From the NCBI GenBank assembly GCA_020832925.1, contig JAJHRF010000014.1, positions 1-36,884 on the forward strand: 36,884 nucleotides of DNA, written 5' to 3'. Position numbers and translations under genes: made by a program. The stretch comes from Desulfurococcaceae archaeon. GTDB lineage: Archaea; Thermoproteota; Thermoprotei_A; Sulfolobales; Ignisphaeraceae. Under the pieces are notes generated by a model. That model did not search any database. It saw only the letters and a program-made list of their open reading frames with translations, and was not told where the DNA came from. Positions 16,347-24,532 of the stretch are shown here, in pieces. Positions within the stretch are counted from its first letter, which is position 1. Each line of letters begins with the position of its first letter.

Positions 16347-16658
16347 TTGGGGAACTTATTCTACATGAAGACGCATAGACATCAAGGTTACCTAATGGTC
16401 GCGGTATGCGATGAAGAGATTCTCGGGAAAACCTTTAGACAAGGAGAGGTTATTCTCAATGTTTCAGCTAATTTCTATCAAGGGGAGAAGGTAGATGTAG
16501 ATAGAGTTGTTGAAGCTATAAAAGAAGCAGATATAGCTATTATAACGGGTAGAAGGATAGTAAGCGAACTTGCTGAAAGAGGGCTTATAGACAAAGATTT
16601 CGCGTTAGAGGTTGAGGGGCAGCTCCATATACAGATAATCAGAGAGGTTATAGAGTAG
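16347..16658 (+). CDS. DUF424 protein
   Basis: A 103-residue member of the archaeal DUF424 family (COG2412). Seen: VAVCDEEILGKTFRQGEVIL and YQGEKVDVDRVVEAIKEAD, then ITGRRIVSELAERG, the diagnostic order. The function is not known, but the gene nearly always stands beside aIF2-beta and NMD3, which suggests a role in initiation or 60S/50S maturation. TTG 16347 is preferred because GTGGTG ends 6 nt upstream; ATG 16365 also fits the family N-terminus. The stop shares one base with the next start. Confidence 0.87.
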   Translation: MGNLFYMKTHRHQGYLMVAVCDEEILGKTFRQGEVILNVSANFYQGEKVDVDRVVEAIKEADIAIITGRRIVSELAERGLIDKDFALEVEGQLHIQIIREVIE

Positions 16659-17521
16659 TGCCGAGATTTTGCGCTAACTGTGGAATAGATGAAAGTAGTG
16701 GAGTACCTATCATAGATAACCTTTGTTTAGATTGCTATGTAAAACTTAGAGAAGTTGTTAGAATACCGCACTCTGTAGATATACCTTCATGTAGAAAATG
16801 CGGGGCTATACTTATAGAAGGTAAATGGCTCTACCCTGCAAATTCTGACGAAGCTTTTGATATAATTAAAAGATACATAGCATCGACAGTTAAACCCCAT
16901 GACGATGTCGTTGTAAAGGATTTAGATGTAGAAATGATACCCCCGGATTTCTCAAGGGTGCACATACATGCAGATCTCTTAATCAAGGGTAGGTATAGCT
17001 ATAACTATGAACACGATATCGAGGTTAAGTGGGTTAAACAGCTATGTCCAGTGTGTTTCAGAAGAGCTAGTAGAGGATACGATGCTGTTGTTCAGTTGAG
17101 GTTCATTCATATGGATGAAAACGTTGAGATATTCAAGGATACTATTGAGAGTATGTTCCAGGATCAGCTGATAGAGGTTGAGGAAGTTGATAATGGATTC
17201 GATTTCAAAGTTGCATCACCTGGTATAGCTAAGAAAATAGCTACTATCGTTAAGAAGTACTGGAAAACAGTAAAGATAGTGGAGTCCTACGGCGATGTAA
17301 AGAGAGCGAAAGATGGTTCTAGAAAAGCTAAGCTGTATATATCTGTTAAAGTATTAAACCTAAGAGTTGGAGACTACGTTGTTATAGATGGTAAAGCATA
17401 CATTATTGAGAAGGTAGAGGAGAAAAACATTGTTGTTGTTGATAGTTCCGGTAATACCAGTATTATAGATGTAGACTACCTGTTAAACAGGTACGAAGGG
17501 TTTAGATCAAAACGTAGATAG
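16658..17521 (+). CDS. nmd3: NMD3 family ribosome export/maturation factor
   Basis: The 287-residue archaeal homologue of eukaryotic Nmd3, which binds the large ribosomal subunit during late maturation. Seen: four CxxC pairs making two zinc-binding modules (CANC, CLDC, CRKC, CPVC) in the first 140 residues, followed by the conserved RRASRGYDAVVQLR segment and a C-terminal eIF5A-like beta domain (LRVGDYVVIDGKAYIIEKVE). GTG 16658 overlaps the DUF424 stop. In archaea there is no nuclear export, so the role is presumably in subunit assembly. Confidence 0.93.
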   Translation: MPRFCANCGIDESSGVPIIDNLCLDCYVKLREVVRIPHSVDIPSCRKCGAILIEGKWLYPANSDEAFDIIKRYIASTVKPHDDVVVKDLDVEMIPPDFSRVHIHADLLIKGRYSYNYEHDIEVKWVKQLCPVCFRRASRGYDAVVQLRFIHMDENVEIFKDTIESMFQDQLIEVEEVDNGFDFKVASPGIAKKIATIVKKYWKTVKIVESYGDVKRAKDGSRKAKLYISVKVLNLRVGDYVVIDGKAYIIEKVEEKNIVVVDSSGNTSIIDVDYLLNRYEGFRSKRR

Positions 17522-17590
17522 TGCTTACGCTTATTACCAGGTTAAAGAGTTAGATCTAGGTGTAGAGTTTACTACAGTGTACTGGTTTCA

Positions 17591-17599
17591 GAGGTGGGA
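17591..17599 (+). promoter_or_regulatory. Shine-Dalgarno that sets the aIF1A start
   Basis: GAGGTGGGA is one of the strongest Shine-Dalgarno matches in the window. Its GAGGTG core ends 7 nt before ATA 17604. No ATG, GTG or TTG in the aIF1A frame stands at a usable distance downstream of it. The GTG at 17577 lies upstream of the motif and 14 nt after a weaker AGGTG. Confidence 0.65.
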
Positions 17600-17603
17600 A
17601 CCT

Positions 17604-17924
17604 ATATCGAAGAAAGCTCCTGAAGAACGTACAGCGAGAGATATTCCGTTACCCGGCGAAGGGCAGGTTATATGTGTAGTTGAGGAAATGATAGGGGCTG
17701 ACCATGTTAAAGTCAGATGTATCGATGGACAGACAAGGGTGTGCAGAATACCTGGGAGGTTTAGGAGGAAGAAATGGGTATCTGAAGGAGATGTAGTTCT
17801 AGTACTGCCATGGGATTTCCAGCCGACCAAGGGGGATATACTTCATAAATACGAGAAGGATGAGATAAGGAAGCTAATAAGTATGAATATAATCTCCAGG
17901 AAATTCATAGAGGGAGAAGAATAG
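17604..17924 (+). CDS. eif1a: Translation initiation factor aIF1A
   Basis: A 106-residue OB-fold factor that binds the A site of the small subunit during initiation. Seen: LPGEGQVICVVEEMIGADHVKVRCIDG, IPGRFRRKKWVSEGDVVLV, PWDFQPTKGDILHKY and DEIRKL, the complete family core. Homologues begin with a short basic tail such as Met-Ser/Pro-Lys-Lys some 15-20 residues before PGEGQ. Here that point is ATA 17604 (Ser-Lys-Lys follow), at the right distance from GAGGTGGGA. The only standard start upstream, GTG 17577, would add YWFQRWEP, unlike the family, and is poorly spaced. The identity is certain; the start codon is inferred. Confidence 0.95.
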   Translation: MSKKAPEERTARDIPLPGEGQVICVVEEMIGADHVKVRCIDGQTRVCRIPGRFRRKKWVSEGDVVLVLPWDFQPTKGDILHKYEKDEIRKLISMNIISRKFIEGEE

Positions 17925-17925
17925 G

Positions 17926-18774
17926 TTGTTTTGTTTAGATGATATAGAACGTGAAATCGATAGAGAGATGGCTAAGAGTTTTAAGGAGCCTAGAATTAAA
18001 GATAAAGATCTTTTTGAAGTAGTTGAAGAGGTATTTGATAAACCTACGGTTCTAGCTATCTTAGAGCTTAGGAAGAGAAAATGTTTGAAAACGTTGAAAG
18101 GGGTTGTATCAGCGGGTAAAGAAGCTCGTGTTTACTGGGCTAAAGCTTTCGATGGATCTGATCTAGCGGTAAAGATATACTTAACGGCTACAGCGGAGTT
18201 CAGGAAGAGCATCTGGAAGTATATTCAGGGGGATCCTAGGTATGAATGGGTTATATCGCTGCCTTCCCATAAACTTATGTCTGTATGGGCTAGGAAAGAG
18301 TTCTCAAATCTTAAAAGGATGTTCAAGGCGAGGGTCAACGTACCTGAACCTATATGTTTCCACCGGAATATAATAGTCATGAGGTTTATAGGTGAGAACG
18401 GTGTTAGAGCTCCTCTTCTTAAAGAAGTTCACGAAGCGGGTGAACTAGAAGAAGAACTAGCTATAAAGATATTTCAGAAACTTATCTACTTCGTTTACAA
18501 GCTGTATTGGGATGCAAAGCTTGTCCATGGCGATCTAAGCGAATACAACGTTATGGTATTCAACGGAGAACCCTATATAATTGATGTTAGTCAAGCAGTT
18601 CTTACAGATCATCCTAATGCTCTTGATCTTCTTCGAAGAGATATAACAAACTTGGTAAGGTTCTTCGGCGAAGAGGTAGGTCTTGAGATACCTTCTGTAG
18701 ATGAGATTATGGACTCAATACTCACAAAAAATCTTCAGGTGGTAGGTATAGAGCATGAAGATGAACGTAAGTAA
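17926..18774 (+). CDS. rio1: RIO1-type serine protein kinase
   Basis: A 282-residue Rio1 kinase, an atypical kinase/ATPase needed for final small-subunit maturation. Seen: the phosphate loop GVVSAGKEARVYWA, the catalytic-loop LVHGDLSEYNVMV and the metal-binding IIDVSQAV. An N-terminal helical region of about 45 residues precedes the RIO domain. The TTG start lies one base after the aIF1A stop. The gene sits between aIF1A and the KH protein, its known functional neighbour in 40S/30S assembly. Confidence 0.95.
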   Translation: MFCLDDIEREIDREMAKSFKEPRIKDKDLFEVVEEVFDKPTVLAILELRKRKCLKTLKGVVSAGKEARVYWAKAFDGSDLAVKIYLTATAEFRKSIWKYIQGDPRYEWVISLPSHKLMSVWARKEFSNLKRMFKARVNVPEPICFHRNIIVMRFIGENGVRAPLLKEVHEAGELEEELAIKIFQKLIYFVYKLYWDAKLVHGDLSEYNVMVFNGEPYIIDVSQAVLTDHPNALDLLRRDITNLVRFFGEEVGLEIPSVDEIMDSILTKNLQVVGIEHEDERK

Positions 18775-18823
18775 GCTTAATAACGTTTTAGAAGATAGTA
18801 AATACAAGGGTTAGAAAGTGGTC

Positions 18824-19555
18824 ATGTCGCAGGGAGAACAGTCTGAAGGTGGAGAGAAGGGAGAGAACATTTCTAAAGAGTTAATCGGTGTAGGTAGTAG
18901 TGTAGATGAGAGTGGTAGTCGTAGAGCTTCACCTCAACCACCGGTGGTAGTCAGTATTAGCAGGTTTCCACAATCTAGAACGTCTGTAGGTGTAACGAAG
19001 GTCTACGTAACGATCCCCCTTGAAAGAGTAGGAGCTGTGGTTGGAAAGAATGGAGAAACGTTGAAGAAGATTATGGAGGAGACTAAAACCAAGATAACAG
19101 TTGATAGTGTAAACGGTGTAGCCGTTATAGAGCCAGCATCGCCAAATACCTCTCCCTACGACATCATGAAAGCTCAGGATGTTATTAAAGCTATAGGCTA
19201 CGGATTCTCTCCCGAAAGAGCTTTCAGATTACTAGACGAAGACACGGTCTTGATAGTCATAGACCTTACACAGCATGTTAAAGACTCTGAAAACCACTTA
19301 GTGAGAGTGAAAGGCAGGATCATAGGGGAAAACGGTAAAGCTCGTAAAAACATAGAAGAAATGACCGATACCTACATATCGATCTACGGCAACTACGTCG
19401 CTATAATAGGGAATTACGAAAATGCGAATATAGCTAGAGAAGCTATAATGATGCTTATAGAGGGTAGACAACATTCAACAGTATACAAATACATAGAGAG
19501 ACTTATGAGGCAGATCAAAAGAGCACAGATAACGAAGCTATGGGAACAGCAATAG
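18824..19555 (+). CDS. Two-KH-domain RNA-binding protein (Dim2/Pno1-like)
   Basis: A 243-residue protein with a flexible Gln/Glu/Ser-rich N-terminus of about 55 residues and two KH domains. The first has VGKNGETLKKIMEET and the second IGENGKARKNIEEMTD and YISIYGNYVAIIG. This is the archaeal homologue of Dim2/Pno1 (also called Krr1-like), which binds the 3' region of small-subunit rRNA and partners Rio1. ATG 18824 is chosen over GTG 18818. Last gene of the operon; 88 bp to tRNA-Trp, which has its own TATA box. Confidence 0.92.
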   Translation: MSQGEQSEGGEKGENISKELIGVGSSVDESGSRRASPQPPVVVSISRFPQSRTSVGVTKVYVTIPLERVGAVVGKNGETLKKIMEETKTKITVDSVNGVAVIEPASPNTSPYDIMKAQDVIKAIGYGFSPERAFRLLDEDTVLIVIDLTQHVKDSENHLVRVKGRIIGENGKARKNIEEMTDTYISIYGNYVAIIGNYENANIAREAIMMLIEGRQHSTVYKYIERLMRQIKRAQITKLWEQQ

Positions 19556-19587
19556 GGGTTAAGGTTAACTAGTTCAACATACGTAAA

Positions 19588-19597
19588 CCTTATAAAA
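19588..19597 (+). promoter_or_regulatory. TATA box of tRNA-Trp
   Basis: CCTTATAAAA predicts a start near 19620, leaving a 5' leader of roughly 24 nt before the mature tRNA. It shows that the tRNA is transcribed independently of the ribosome-maturation operon. Confidence 0.6.
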
Positions 19598-19642
19598 CTT
19601 CAGTTAAATTACTTACTCAGAGCGAAACTAGATGATATATGG

Positions 19643-19783
<141 letters not shown>

Positions 19784-19804
19784 CAACACTTACATCAACC
19801 TTTA

Positions 19805-20527
19805 TCATTTGTTAACACAAGTAGATATATAGAGTATTCTCTTGTCGATTGGTGGATGAGGCGATAAAATTGCTCTCCATCCACTAACATCGCCATTCAC
19901 CATCTTTATTTTCCTAAGTATGTTGATGTAAGTGATGGTGTTATTTAACTTTGATACAGCTAAGCAATCAGCTTCAAGCTCGAATCTCTTTAGTATAAAC
20001 CTTGTTAAAATATAGATCGAGATGTACGATATTATTAAGAGAGGAATAGATATTCCAAGAGCTAAAGCTTCTTGTTCTAGCGATAAAACTATATATATGC
20101 ATATCAATGCTATTCCTAGCAATAACATCATAGAGAGGCTCATCAATTTCAGCTGATGTTTAAGTTTGCAATGAGCATATTCGTGTAGAAGAACAGCTTT
20201 TAATTCCTCGATATTGAGGAGCTCTAGTAATGTTTTCGTTAAGACTAGCGTTCTACATCTAAACCCGATAACAGCTGCGTTAGCCATGTAGAAACGAGGG
20301 CATATCTTTATATTCTTAAATGGTTTAATCCCCATGATTGCAGCTGCTTCTTCCGACACTCTATGAATTTCTTCATCATCTGTTTTCGAAGAGTAGAACC
20401 ACCATAAACATAACCTTATTTTCTCTATCTTTTTTCTAAAGTCTATAAACATCATATCTCTACACGCTATATAACTTGGTATTTTTACGTATACACATAT
20501 CTTAGGTAAGGGTATACCAGTTTTCAT
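19805..20527 (-). CDS. M48-family membrane metalloprotease
   Basis: A 240-residue HtpX/Ste24-like zinc protease. Seen: the active-site HEYAH preceded by LKAVLL, two closely spaced membrane segments (about residues 128-175) directly after it, and ELEAD, which supplies the third zinc ligand Glu. It lacks the N-terminal pair of membrane helices of full-length HtpX, so it is a short version. The active site should face the cytoplasm. No Shine-Dalgarno is seen, and the start is 20 bp from the divergent ASCH gene. A role in membrane-protein quality control is the family expectation. Confidence 0.85.
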   Translation of the reverse strand: MKTGIPLPKICVYVKIPSYIACRDMMFIDFRKKIEKIRLCLWWFYSSKTDDEEIHRVSEEAAAIMGIKPFKNIKICPRFYMANAAVIGFRCRTLVLTKTLLELLNIEELKAVLLHEYAHCKLKHQLKLMSLSMMLLLGIALICIYIVLSLEQEALALGISIPLLIISYISIYILTRFILKRFELEADCLAVSKLNNTITYINILRKIKMVNGDVSGWRAILSPHPPIDKRILYISTCVNK

Positions 20528-20547
20528 GAAAATCCAGGTGCGAAACC

Positions 20548-21249
20548 TTGAAGAAAGTATTTATAAGAAGGTATGTAATGGTTAAAGGGAAGTTCGCAAA
20601 GTTGATTCTAGAGGGTAAGAAAACAACTACTATTAGGTTAGGAAGGGTTATACCTAAGGCTAGGGAGATCATAATTCACAGCGAGGGAAGACCTATTGCC
20701 GAGGCTGTCATAACCAACGTTATATACAAGAAGGTTAAGGAGTTAACAGAGGAGGACGCTAAACATGATGGATACGAATCTTTAGATGAACTGTTAAAAG
20801 ATTTGAAGAACATGTATGGAACAGATATAAAGCCTGACGACGAGGTTACGATAATAGAGTTCTCAGTTGTAAAAAGATTTGACAATATCGATGCTACAGA
20901 TGTTTATTTAGGATTCTCACCTTTAACTATAGCGCTCCTAGCTAATAGGTACTTAAAGAATAAGTTAAGCGAGGAGGAGAGGAGGATTATAGACGCAATC
21001 CTAAGGTATAAAAGTATAAGAATTGTAGCTTTGAAGCTTTACAGATCGCTGAATAAAAGATGGATTGTGAGGAGAACTCTAAGATACCTACTAGCTAGAC
21101 TGGTCGATGAAGAGGTTGTTAAAGTTGATGAAGAATCTCTGAAGAAGTTAGCAAATATATCGAGTTTCTGGAGAAAGTATTTAGAGAAAAGAAAAGCTGG
21201 ACAGAGTACTGAACACAGATCGAATAAGGATTCAAAAACCAATATTTAG
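20548..21249 (+). CDS. ASCH-domain protein with helical C-terminal extension
   Basis: A 233-residue protein. Residues 1-110 are an ASCH domain, a PUA-like fold thought to bind RNA or modified nucleotides: KFAKLILEGKKTTTIRLG near the N-terminus, then IAEAVITNVIYKKVKELTEEDAKHDGY region and DEVTIIEF. The remaining 120 residues are basic and helical with a winged-helix-like stretch (RWIVRRTLRYLLARLVDEEVV), larger than usual ASCH proteins. The TTG start is supported by AGGTG ending 7 nt upstream. The function is unknown; RNA-linked regulation is the usual proposal. Confidence 0.8.
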   Translation: MKKVFIRRYVMVKGKFAKLILEGKKTTTIRLGRVIPKAREIIIHSEGRPIAEAVITNVIYKKVKELTEEDAKHDGYESLDELLKDLKNMYGTDIKPDDEVTIIEFSVVKRFDNIDATDVYLGFSPLTIALLANRYLKNKLSEEERRIIDAILRYKSIRIVALKLYRSLNKRWIVRRTLRYLLARLVDEEVVKVDEESLKKLANISSFWRKYLEKRKAGQSTEHRSNKDSKTNI

Positions 21250-21296
21250 ATTTGTATAAAAAATGTGTTAACTCGATTAACTTATTTACAATAACT

Positions 21297-22358
21297 TTAA
21301 GCTTTGGCTTTACCCCCCGATGATATGTCTACTACGTTACCTTGTTTACCTACAACGATATCGAATATCATCTCTGTAGCTGCGTGGAGATTATAGCATA
21401 TTAGCTGGAGTCTCTCGAAAAAGGCTTTCGCGTTTATATAATCTTCGAGAGATTTATACTTAGGTATTACATCTGTCTCTAACTTCGATATAAATTTCAT
21501 TGATTCTTGAGCATTATCTATAGTTCTACTCGCTATATAGACATCGTTCTTCGTCAACGTATCGCTCATAACATCTAACAGGTACTGTATATAGAGGTTG
21601 AGTTCTTCGAGTCTATCTTCTGTAGCTGTCTTCACTACCTCCATTAGATGAGGTTTAACTAAGAATATGTTAGCTGCTTGGGTTAAAGCATCTCCAGCAT
21701 CTTCTAGAGCTTTTATCAATGCCCTGTACTCCGTGATGAAAGGTGTTGAACCTAGGAGGCTAAGGACGTAGACATATCTTATAGCTAGTGCGTAAACCCT
21801 ATCCATCTCGACTTCGAGTTCTGTTATCTCTTTGAGGTACTCTATATTTCCACTTTTTATCGATACTGTAAGGAAGTTGAACATGTTCTTCAGTGTCGAT
21901 ATAGTTCTAGAAACTAACGCATCTAGGCTATACCTATTGATATCTACAAAAACCTGAATAACAACTTTACGAGGTTGTTGTTCAACGATTTCAGCCCCTA
22001 TTAACATCCTCACTAAGTTCCTTATAGACTGCATGTGGTTAGGTGTTAGATCACCGTCTACACATTCGATAACGATTCTATCGTATCCAGCTATATACGT
22101 TGCATATAGAGATCTTGTTAAAAGATCATCTGGAGCATTCCTGGATATAGAGATCTTCACCTCTTTACCTCTAATCTTCTGTTCTAGAAGTGTTTGAGGG
22201 ATAACTACGAGGGTTCCATCCTCTTTAACTTCTAGTCTAACCATATCAGAAGGCTTTAGATTCACAAGTTTAACCCATTCCGATGGCAAGGACACCATGA
22301 GTGTAGATTTACCAAATTTCTGAACTTTCCTTGTTTCAACAAATCTTATACTGCTCAT
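21297..22358 (-). CDS. AbrB-PhoU phosphate-uptake regulator
   Basis: A 353-residue protein combining an N-terminal SpoVT/AbrB-type DNA-binding domain (RKVQKFGKSTLMVSLPSEW, about residues 9-50) with PhoU-like helical repeats (about 135-335). This architecture is common in archaea and is annotated as phosphate uptake regulator. No Pst transporter is in the window, so the target is unknown. GGAGGT stands only one base before the ATG, unusually close; an internal start is possible but no other standard codon is near. Confidence 0.87.
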   Translation of the reverse strand: MSSIRFVETRKVQKFGKSTLMVSLPSEWVKLVNLKPSDMVRLEVKEDGTLVVIPQTLLEQKIRGKEVKISISRNAPDDLLTRSLYATYIAGYDRIVIECVDGDLTPNHMQSIRNLVRMLIGAEIVEQQPRKVVIQVFVDINRYSLDALVSRTISTLKNMFNFLTVSIKSGNIEYLKEITELEVEMDRVYALAIRYVYVLSLLGSTPFITEYRALIKALEDAGDALTQAANIFLVKPHLMEVVKTATEDRLEELNLYIQYLLDVMSDTLTKNDVYIASRTIDNAQESMKFISKLETDVIPKYKSLEDYINAKAFFERLQLICYNLHAATEMIFDIVVGKQGNVVDISSGGKAKA

Positions 22359-22461
22359 ACCTCCAAATACCCGTATATTTATACACGTAATAAGGTTAAA
22401 AAACGTTGATAATCTTATTCAAACACTTCAAACATACTTACACATATTTCGATATTATAAT

Positions 22462-22689
22462 CTAGCTGTATCTAGAGATCCCCTGTACAGATAATCCTAC
22501 AAGCTTACCATCTCTGATCTTCACGATCACACCGTTCTCTAGGAGTATAACCTCTTCAGCTTCTTCCTTGGACAAGCTTATGTGAAGAGTATCTGTTACC
22601 TGGTCGTAGACTATAGTAGCATTCTCGAGCATAGCTATATCTACTACAACTGTTCTCGATCTATACTGGGATTCGCTCTGCTCATTCAT
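22462..22689 (-). CDS. DUF2283 small protein
   Basis: A 75-residue protein with the DUF2283 pattern: ATIVYDQVTDTLHISLS followed by an acidic stretch, then NGVIVKIRDGKLVGLSVQG. The first 18 residues are an extra polar tail. ATG follows the stop of the M24-like gene directly, and GAGGTG inside that gene is its ribosome-binding site, so the two are translated together. Family function unknown. Confidence 0.75.
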   Translation of the reverse strand: MNEQSESQYRSRTVVVDIAMLENATIVYDQVTDTLHISLSKEEAEEVILLENGVIVKIRDGKLVGLSVQGISRYS

Positions 22690-23652
22690 CTAGTACACCT
22701 CAATATCTCTATTTCTTACAACGATAAGTTTTGGTACATATATCGTTTCATCAACTACTACCTCTAGTTGAACAACAGCACCACTATCTATCACAACATT
22801 TTCGTATAGACATTCGCTAAGAGAAGGATATTCACAGAATTCTGTACCTACACCGCAGATATCTACCCAAACTCTATAGCCTTGGCGTTGAAGTTGTGAT
22901 TTAAGATTTCTAACAAGATCTAAACAAGGTTTGGAATAGTAGTTCTTCGAAACCTTCTCAACATGATCTCCAATATTCTTAACCACATCTTCTACTTTCT
23001 TACTCAAAGCTATAGTCCATCTATAGTTAAGGATGTAAGGAGGTTTATCGAGGGTAATTCTGAGTGTAGCAAAGTCACTGGATCTATTGAGCAAACCTAG
23101 TCCTACGTAGTTGAAGATATCTAGAGCTTTAACAAGTATGCACCTCTCTACCTCTAAACCTTCGCTCCTACACATCTCGACAATCTTCTTAATGATGTTG
23201 TGTAGTTCTATCAATTCTCTAACCATAGTGTCTTCCTTCCTGTACCTCAGAACCCTGATATCCTTCGATAAATCTCTTAACCTCCAGAATTTAGATAAAG
23301 CCAAGTATGTCGGAGTATCTACGTAATTTAGAGGAACGCCTAACTCTTCCCCAGGTTTAGCAAAGGATTTCAAAACCCCTATCAAGGTATTGCTGAAGCT
23401 CTTCGTAATTACGTAACTGTGGAGTGGGTAAGAATCGTATGAATACTTAACAACTTCACATCTACTTGGTAAAAACTTTTCAAAATCTTTAGAAACCCTG
23501 ATAGGTATAACAATTCTACATTCATCGGTACTACCGCGGTAGATAACAGCTCCTTCATCTAGACCTAACTTGAAAAAGAACCTTAGGTTCGGCGAACCGA
23601 GAATGACTATAGTGTCTACAGATTTCGTTAATTCTCTAAGCAACTCCAGCAT
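22690..23652 (-). CDS. Degenerate M24 / aminopeptidase P-like protein
   Basis: A 320-residue protein whose layout matches Xaa-Pro peptidases. The N-terminal domain begins VDTIVILGSPNLRFFFKL like a creatinase N-domain. RYRKEDTMVRELIELHNIIKKI resembles the linker before the catalytic domain, and GVGTEFCEYPSLSE followed by VIDSGAVVQLEVVV resembles the M24 segment GxGxExHExPxLS and its following EP strand. The metal-binding Asp pair and the His are missing: YILNYRWTIAL replaces the DxxxxxxxxDxTR strand and Cys replaces His. If the relationship is right, the protein is a non-catalytic fold. GGTG precedes the ATG. It is coupled to the DUF2283 gene downstream. Confidence 0.55.
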   Translation of the reverse strand: MLELLRELTKSVDTIVILGSPNLRFFFKLGLDEGAVIYRGSTDECRIVIPIRVSKDFEKFLPSRCEVVKYSYDSYPLHSYVITKSFSNTLIGVLKSFAKPGEELGVPLNYVDTPTYLALSKFWRLRDLSKDIRVLRYRKEDTMVRELIELHNIIKKIVEMCRSEGLEVERCILVKALDIFNYVGLGLLNRSSDFATLRITLDKPPYILNYRWTIALSKKVEDVVKNIGDHVEKVSKNYYSKPCLDLVRNLKSQLQRQGYRVWVDICGVGTEFCEYPSLSECLYENVVIDSGAVVQLEVVVDETIYVPKLIVVRNRDIEVY

Positions 23653-23812
23653 TGAATCACCAGAGGACCTCTATGTTGAACAAGTTCAGCGGAGTTCATA
23701 AACCTAGAACAAAATTCAACTACTTTATGTAGCTAGTTCTTCACAGCATCTGTATATATAAACTCCGGGAGCAAAGCTTAGACGCGCTAAAAAATCTTCG
23801 GTTCGATTTGGA

Positions 23813-24238
23813 ATGTCTGAGTCTGGAAAAACAAAAGTTATAGATCTTAAACCTGGTATGGAGAATGTGAGTATTGATGTTCGTGTTATTGAAAATCTTG
23901 GTGTTAGAACTATTAATACTAAAGTTGGTGTTAGAACTCTTGGTGAATATATTGTTGGTGATGATAGTGGTAGAATAAAGTTAGTTGTTTGGGGATCTAA
24001 AGCAAGATCATTAACAACTGGAGAAGCAATAACAATTAAAAATGCATGGGTATCACAATACAAAGGAGAAATACAACTAAACGTTGGTAAGAATAGTGTT
24101 ATAGAGAAGTTACCTGACGAAAGTCTTCCTCAAGCTTCAGAGATACCTGAGGCAACACCTAAGGCTGAAGGTGGTGCAGCGGGTATGGGTATGAGAAGAG
24201 CTCCTGCTAGAAGAGGTAGAGGCAGGGGAAGAAGGTAG
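23813..24238 (+). CDS. ssb: Single-stranded DNA-binding protein (crenarchaeal type)
   Basis: A 141-residue protein with one OB fold (residues 1-110; KVIDLKPGMENVSIDVRVIE, YIVGDDSGRIKLVVWGSKA, WVSQYKGEIQLNVGK) followed by a flexible tail. This matches Sulfolobus-type SSB. The tail here ends in a run of Arg and Gly (RRGRGRGRR), whereas the Sulfolobus protein ends acidic. Early codons are strongly biased to GTT/GGT, fitting high expression. TATATATAAA near 23751-23760 is the likely TATA box. The next gene starts 5 bp after the stop. Confidence 0.92.
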   Translation: MSESGKTKVIDLKPGMENVSIDVRVIENLGVRTINTKVGVRTLGEYIVGDDSGRIKLVVWGSKARSLTTGEAITIKNAWVSQYKGEIQLNVGKNSVIEKLPDESLPQASEIPEATPKAEGGAAGMGMRRAPARRGRGRGRR

Positions 24239-24243
24239 ATAGT

Positions 24244-24531
24244 ATGGCGCTTCAGGAGAAAACTAGATGGAATGAAACCTATAGGAGAAAGGGGGTAGAG
24301 CTAGGCGAGGAGAGAGGAGAATTCATAGTAGCTCTAGATGAAGAGAAAGTCTATGCACTGGCCCCTATAGTGTTCTATATATGGGCTAAATGCGATGGAG
24401 AGACAACCGTAGGCTCTATTGTAGAAGATCTTACTCAGTACATTGAGGGCGCTACAGAGGACGTGGTTTACAACGCTGTTGTGGATATAATAGATAGACT
24501 TCTCGAAGTAGGTCTACTCGAGAAAGCATAA
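24244..24531 (+). CDS. PqqD-like protein (RiPP-recognition-element fold)
   Basis: A 95-residue protein matching the PqqD family: VALDEEKVYALAPIVFYIWAKCDGETTVGSIVEDL and DVVYNAVVDIIDRLLEVGLL follow the family pattern of a winged helix-turn-helix that binds peptide substrates of radical-SAM and other modifying enzymes. No modifying enzyme or precursor peptide is nearby. GAAGGT lies before the ATG. It is cotranscribed with ssb, 5 bp apart, so a link to DNA-bound processes is possible but unproven. Confidence 0.78.
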   Translation: MALQEKTRWNETYRRKGVELGEERGEFIVALDEEKVYALAPIVFYIWAKCDGETTVGSIVEDLTQYIEGATEDVVYNAVVDIIDRLLEVGLLEKA

Positions 24532-24532
24532 G

